8,104 nucleotides of DNA from the NCBI GenBank assembly GCA_036260075.1, contig DATAAM010000238.1, positions 1 through 8,104 on the forward strand. Direction: 5' to 3'. Below the pieces are notes generated by a model. The model searched no databases, was not told the DNA's origin, and saw only the letters and a list, made by a program, of their open reading frames with translations. The DNA comes from DATAAM01 sp036260075 (GTDB lineage: Bacteria; Actinomycetota; Acidimicrobiia; Acidimicrobiales; JAHWLA01). Shown here piece by piece: positions 5,900-8,104 of the stretch (position 1 is its first letter; the number at the start of each line of letters is the position of its first letter). Made by a program: the position numbers and the translations under genes.

Positions 5900-6498
5900 T
5901 GATGACGGCGGCCGGGCGGTGGCGCACGATCCGCGCCACCTGCACGCGCCGGCGGGGCGCAGTGCGCGAGCGGGTGGACGTGTGGCTCGAGAAGGAGCGC
6001 TTCCGCGAGGAGTGGTCGCCGTTGCCCACGTTGGTGTGCGACCCGCCGCGGTGGTGGGCGCGGTGGGACGTCGACGAAGTGGTGGTGAACGACGGGCGCG
6101 ACCCCGGCTTCCGCCTGCAGCCTCGCCTCGGGCTGTTCTCCTCCGACGACGTGCCCGAGCGCTGCTCGCTGTCCGTGCTGGGCAGGACCGAGCGGGCGGG
6201 GCGGGAGGCATTCGTGGTGGAGGCGCTCCCCTTCCCCGACGACCTCGCCGGCCCGCCGTGGGCCCTGGCCGCCCCGGGCGAGGACGAGCGGAGACTCCAC
6301 GACCGCTACGTGCTCGAGGTCGATGTCCGCGTCGGCGTGCTGCTGGCGGTCACCGGCTACCGCGACGGGCAAGCGCGCCACAGCACCGAGGTGGAGTCGA
6401 TCGAGTTCGACCGCGACTTCCCGCCCGGCACCTTCGAGTACGCCGTGCCGCGGGGACTGCGGGTGGTCGACGCCTGCGCGCCGATGTGCGGCCGCTGA
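5884..6498 (+). CDS. Conserved-looking protein of unknown function, divergent from argC
   Basis: 204 residues if started at 5884. I do not recognise a named family with certainty. No signal peptide or membrane segment is evident; the N-terminus is basic (GRWRTIRATCTRRRGAVRER, 11-30), the middle is acidic and Trp/Pro-rich, and three cysteines occur near the C-terminus or middle. Residues 104-190 hold a pattern I associate with actinobacterial LolA/RseB-like beta-rich proteins: REAFVVEALPFP, then RYVLEVDVRVGVLLAVTGYRDG, then TEVESIEFDRDFPPGTFEY. That fold is an inference from motif style only. Codons from 5902 on are strongly G/C-ending, as in a real gene. The first codons after 5884 (AAT AGA GAT GCA) are not, and they coincide with the ARG box, so ATG at 5899 (with GAG 5 bases upstream) or 5902 may be the true start. 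The gene is convergent with pheT, 16 bases from stop to stop. Confidence 0.72.
   Translation: MNRDAMMTAAGRWRTIRATCTRRRGAVRERVDVWLEKERFREEWSPLPTLVCDPPRWWARWDVDEVVVNDGRDPGFRLQPRLGLFSSDDVPERCSLSVLGRTERAGREAFVVEALPFPDDLAGPPWALAAPGEDERRLHDRYVLEVDVRVGVLLAVTGYRDGQARHSTEVESIEFDRDFPPGTFEYAVPRGLRVVDACAPMCGR
5885..5898. promoter_or_regulatory. ARG box (ArgR operator) at the argC promoter
   Basis: TGAAT-AGAG-ATGCA is an inverted repeat of two five-base half sites with a four-base centre, the spacing of the known ARG box (TGAAT-4-ATTCA). One half is exact. The other reads TGCAT on the opposite strand, one change from consensus; as I recall, TGCAT half sites also occur in Streptomyces ARG boxes. The site covers most of the -35 hexamer and much of the spacer of the argC promoter, so bound ArgR would exclude RNA polymerase. 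The cognate argR gene is in the same operon. The operator also covers the first codons of the divergent gene that starts at 5884. Confidence 0.72.
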
Positions 6499-6510
6499 TC
6501 GGGCGGCCGC
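6488..6510. terminator. GC-only hairpin between the convergent genes
   Basis: GCGGCCGC occurs twice, at 6488-6495 and 6503-6510. Because the octamer is its own reverse complement, the copies form an 8-base-pair stem with a 7-base loop (TGATCGG) that contains the stop codon of the plus-strand gene. It ends 4 bases before the pheT stop. Placement between convergent genes suggests a two-way transcription end, but neither strand has a T-tract, so classical intrinsic termination is not shown. Confidence 0.35.
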
Positions 6511-6514
6511 GTCG

Positions 6515-8104
6515 TCAGCCGCGGAGGTGGGCCGGGTGGGCGGCCTCGACGGCGGCGATGCAGCGGGCCCGGGCCTCGGCCACGTCTGCGTCGGTGAGCG
6601 TGCGGTCGAGCGACTGGAACCGCAGCCGGTAGGCCAGGCTGCGACTGCCTTCGGGCAGGCCGGGGCCGCGGTACACGTCGAACAGCCGCAGGTCGACGAG
6701 CAGCTCGCCGGCCGCCTCGCGCAGCGTGCGCTCCACCGCCGCCGCAGGCGTGTCGTAGGCCACGGTGAAGGCCAGGTCGATGTCGCTCGACGGCAGCTTG
6801 GACAACGGCACGGCCTGCACGTACGTGCGCTCGGCGGGCAGCAGGAGGGCCAGGTCGGCCTCGATCCAACCCACCCGCCCGGGCACGTCGAAGGCGGCCG
6901 ACACGTCGGGGTCGACCTCCCCCACCCAGCCCACGGTGGCCTCGCCGGAGACCAGCCGGGCCGTGCGGGTGGGGTGCAGGCCGGGGGCGGAGTCGGCGAC
7001 CAGCCCGACGTCGTCGCGGTGCAGCGCGCCGAGGACGACGTCGAGCACCCGCTTGGCCGCCACCGCGCCCCCGACCACCGCCACCGCCAACAGCTCCCGC
7101 TCGTCGGGCAGCGGCTGCGAGCGGTCGGCGGGCACGCCGAACACGTGCCCGACCTCGAACAGGGAGACCTCGGGGTTGCGGTGGGCGGCGTTGAACGCCA
7201 GCGCCTTGAGCATCCCGGGCAGCTGGGAGGTGCGCAGCACCGACTCCTCCCTGGCCAACGGGTCGGACGCCGACAGCGCCTCGCCCGACAGCCCGGCCCG
7301 TTCCAGGTCGCCCGGTGCCAAGAGCGGCGAGAAGACGGCCTCGCTCACGCCCGCGCCCACCAGCACCTCCCGCAGGCGCCGCCGGGCCCGCTGGTAGGGC
7401 GTGAGCGCCCCCACGTACGGGCTGCGCGGCACGGTGCGCTCGACGTTGGAGTAGCCGTGGTGGCGGGCGACCTCCTCGATCACCTCGATCTCCACGGTGA
7501 CGTCGGGGCGGAAGGACGGCGGCACCACCTCGACCACGCCGTCGGCCGCCGTCGCCTCGAACCCGATGGGCCGCAGGCAGGCGGCCATCTCGTTGCCGCC
7601 CAACGAGGTGCCCAGCACGGCGTTCACGCGATCCACCCGCACCACGATGCGCTCGCGCTCCCGCGGCAGCGAGGACACGTCGAGCATGCCGTCGGCGGCC
7701 TCGCCCACGCCCAGCAGCTCGCAGAAGCGGGCCACCGAGCGCTCGATCCCCCACGGGTCGCTGCCGCGCTCGAAGCGGGCCGACGCCTCCGAGCGCAGGC
7801 CGACGCGCTTGGACGTGCGGGCGATCGCCATGGGCGTGAAGTAGGCCGCCTCCAGGAGGACCCGTGTGGTGGTGACGTCGATCTCCGACGAGGCACCGCC
7901 CATGATCCCGCCGATGCCAACGGGGGTGCCCGTCGCGTCGCAGATCAGGCAGTCGTCGCCGTCGCCCAGGCGGCGCTCCACGCCGTCGAGGGTCACCACC
8001 GTCTCGCCCGGCGTGGCCGCCCGCACCAGCAGCCCGTGGCCGGGCAGGCGGTCGAGGTCGTAGGGATGGGTGGGCTGGCCGAGCTCGAGCATCACGTAGT
8101 TCGA
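6515..8104 (-). CDS. pheT: Phenylalanyl-tRNA synthetase beta subunit, C-terminal two thirds (truncated by window edge)
   Basis: Beta chain of the alpha2-beta2 enzyme that charges tRNA-Phe in the cytoplasm. The frame is open to the window edge, giving 529 residues plus stop; the family is about 800, so roughly 270-300 N-terminal residues (tRNA-binding domain and start of B3/B4) are missing. Numbering from the edge, the end of the B3/B4 domain is seen as NYVMLELGQPTHPYDLDRL (2-20), IGGIMGG (64-70) and RSEASARFERGSDP (104-117). The B5 domain follows with PSFRPDVTVEIEVIEEVARHHGY (196-218). The catalytic-like core includes LRTSQLPGMLKAL (290-302) and LFEVGHVF (315-322). The C-terminal FDX-ACB anticodon-binding domain runs from about 434 (LSKLPSSDIDLAF) to the end. 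Linkage of pheST to argCJB is a known actinobacterial arrangement; pheS should lie to the right. Confidence 0.97.
   Translation of the reverse strand, partial: SNYVMLELGQPTHPYDLDRLPGHGLLVRAATPGETVVTLDGVERRLGDGDDCLICDATGTPVGIGGIMGGASSEIDVTTTRVLLEAAYFTPMAIARTSKRVGLRSEASARFERGSDPWGIERSVARFCELLGVGEAADGMLDVSSLPRERERIVVRVDRVNAVLGTSLGGNEMAACLRPIGFEATAADGVVEVVPPSFRPDVTVEIEVIEEVARHHGYSNVERTVPRSPYVGALTPYQRARRRLREVLVGAGVSEAVFSPLLAPGDLERAGLSGEALSASDPLAREESVLRTSQLPGMLKALAFNAAHRNPEVSLFEVGHVFGVPADRSQPLPDERELLAVAVVGGAVAAKRVLDVVLGALHRDDVGLVADSAPGLHPTRTARLVSGEATVGWVGEVDPDVSAAFDVPGRVGWIEADLALLLPAERTYVQAVPLSKLPSSDIDLAFTVAYDTPAAAVERTLREAAGELLVDLRLFDVYRGPGLPEGSRSLAYRLRFQSLDRTLTDADVAEARARCIAAVEAAHPAHLRG

Noticed and set aside
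5886..6029. N-terminal extension of argC upstream of 5885
   Set aside because: The added residues are unlike ArgC and would be read from the ARG box and from the antisense of the divergent gene.
5872..6381. Minus-strand open frames opposite the unknown plus-strand gene (5872-6381, 5609-6211)
   Set aside because: They run across the argC promoter and have Arg/Pro/His-rich translations. Codon third positions favour the plus-strand gene.
1..8104. A new defence, mobile or biosynthetic system
   Set aside because: All but one of the genes belong to the arginine pathway or translation; there are no transposase, integrase, nuclease, CRISPR or direct-repeat signatures. Novelty is limited to the promoter junction, the argD hairpin and the unknown gene.

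Overview
The window is high-GC DNA (about 70% by eye), with nearly all codons of the real genes ending in G or C. The gene order pheT / argC-argJ-argB-argD-argF-argR-argG and the protein sequences point to an actinobacterium (Actinomycetota). An acidimicrobial lineage is possible, but that rests only on my impression of the ArgD and ArgF sequences. I see no mobile element, CRISPR array, tRNA or rRNA.

Layout, right to left along the minus strand. Positions 8104-6515 hold the C-terminal two thirds of pheT (phenylalanyl-tRNA synthetase beta chain), entering from outside the window. Positions 5884-6498 hold one plus-strand gene of unknown function, convergent with pheT and divergent from the arginine operon. 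From 5864 down to 1 the minus strand carries argC, argJ, argB, argD, argF, argR and the first 106 codons of argG. Each gene from argC to argR overlaps the next by 1-4 bases (GTGA, TGATG or ATGA junctions). Only argR-argG has a short gap (7 bases), where argG has its own Shine-Dalgarno sequence.

Together the genes encode arginine synthesis from N-acetylglutamate. ArgB phosphorylates it, ArgC reduces it, ArgD transaminates it, ArgJ returns the acetyl group to glutamate and releases ornithine, ArgF makes citrulline, and ArgG starts its conversion to arginine. ArgR, encoded inside the operon, is the arginine-responsive repressor. A good ARG box (TGAATAGAGATGCA, 5885-5898) overlaps the -35/spacer of a convincing promoter (TTGCAT-17 bp-TATAGT) directly in front of argC. 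The predicted transcript starts on the argC GTG itself, so argC is probably leaderless and the operon is autoregulated.

This is a housekeeping region and I do not see a new multi-gene system. Three local features deserve a second look. (1) The argC/unknown-gene boundary packs two divergent start codons 19 bases apart around a near-symmetric TACTATA/TATAGTA -10 element and an ArgR operator, a candidate ArgR-controlled bidirectional leaderless promoter. (2) A long near-perfect 50-base hairpin at the argD/argF junction encodes a rare-codon tail on ArgD. (3) The plus-strand unknown gene sits in the pheT-argC junction.
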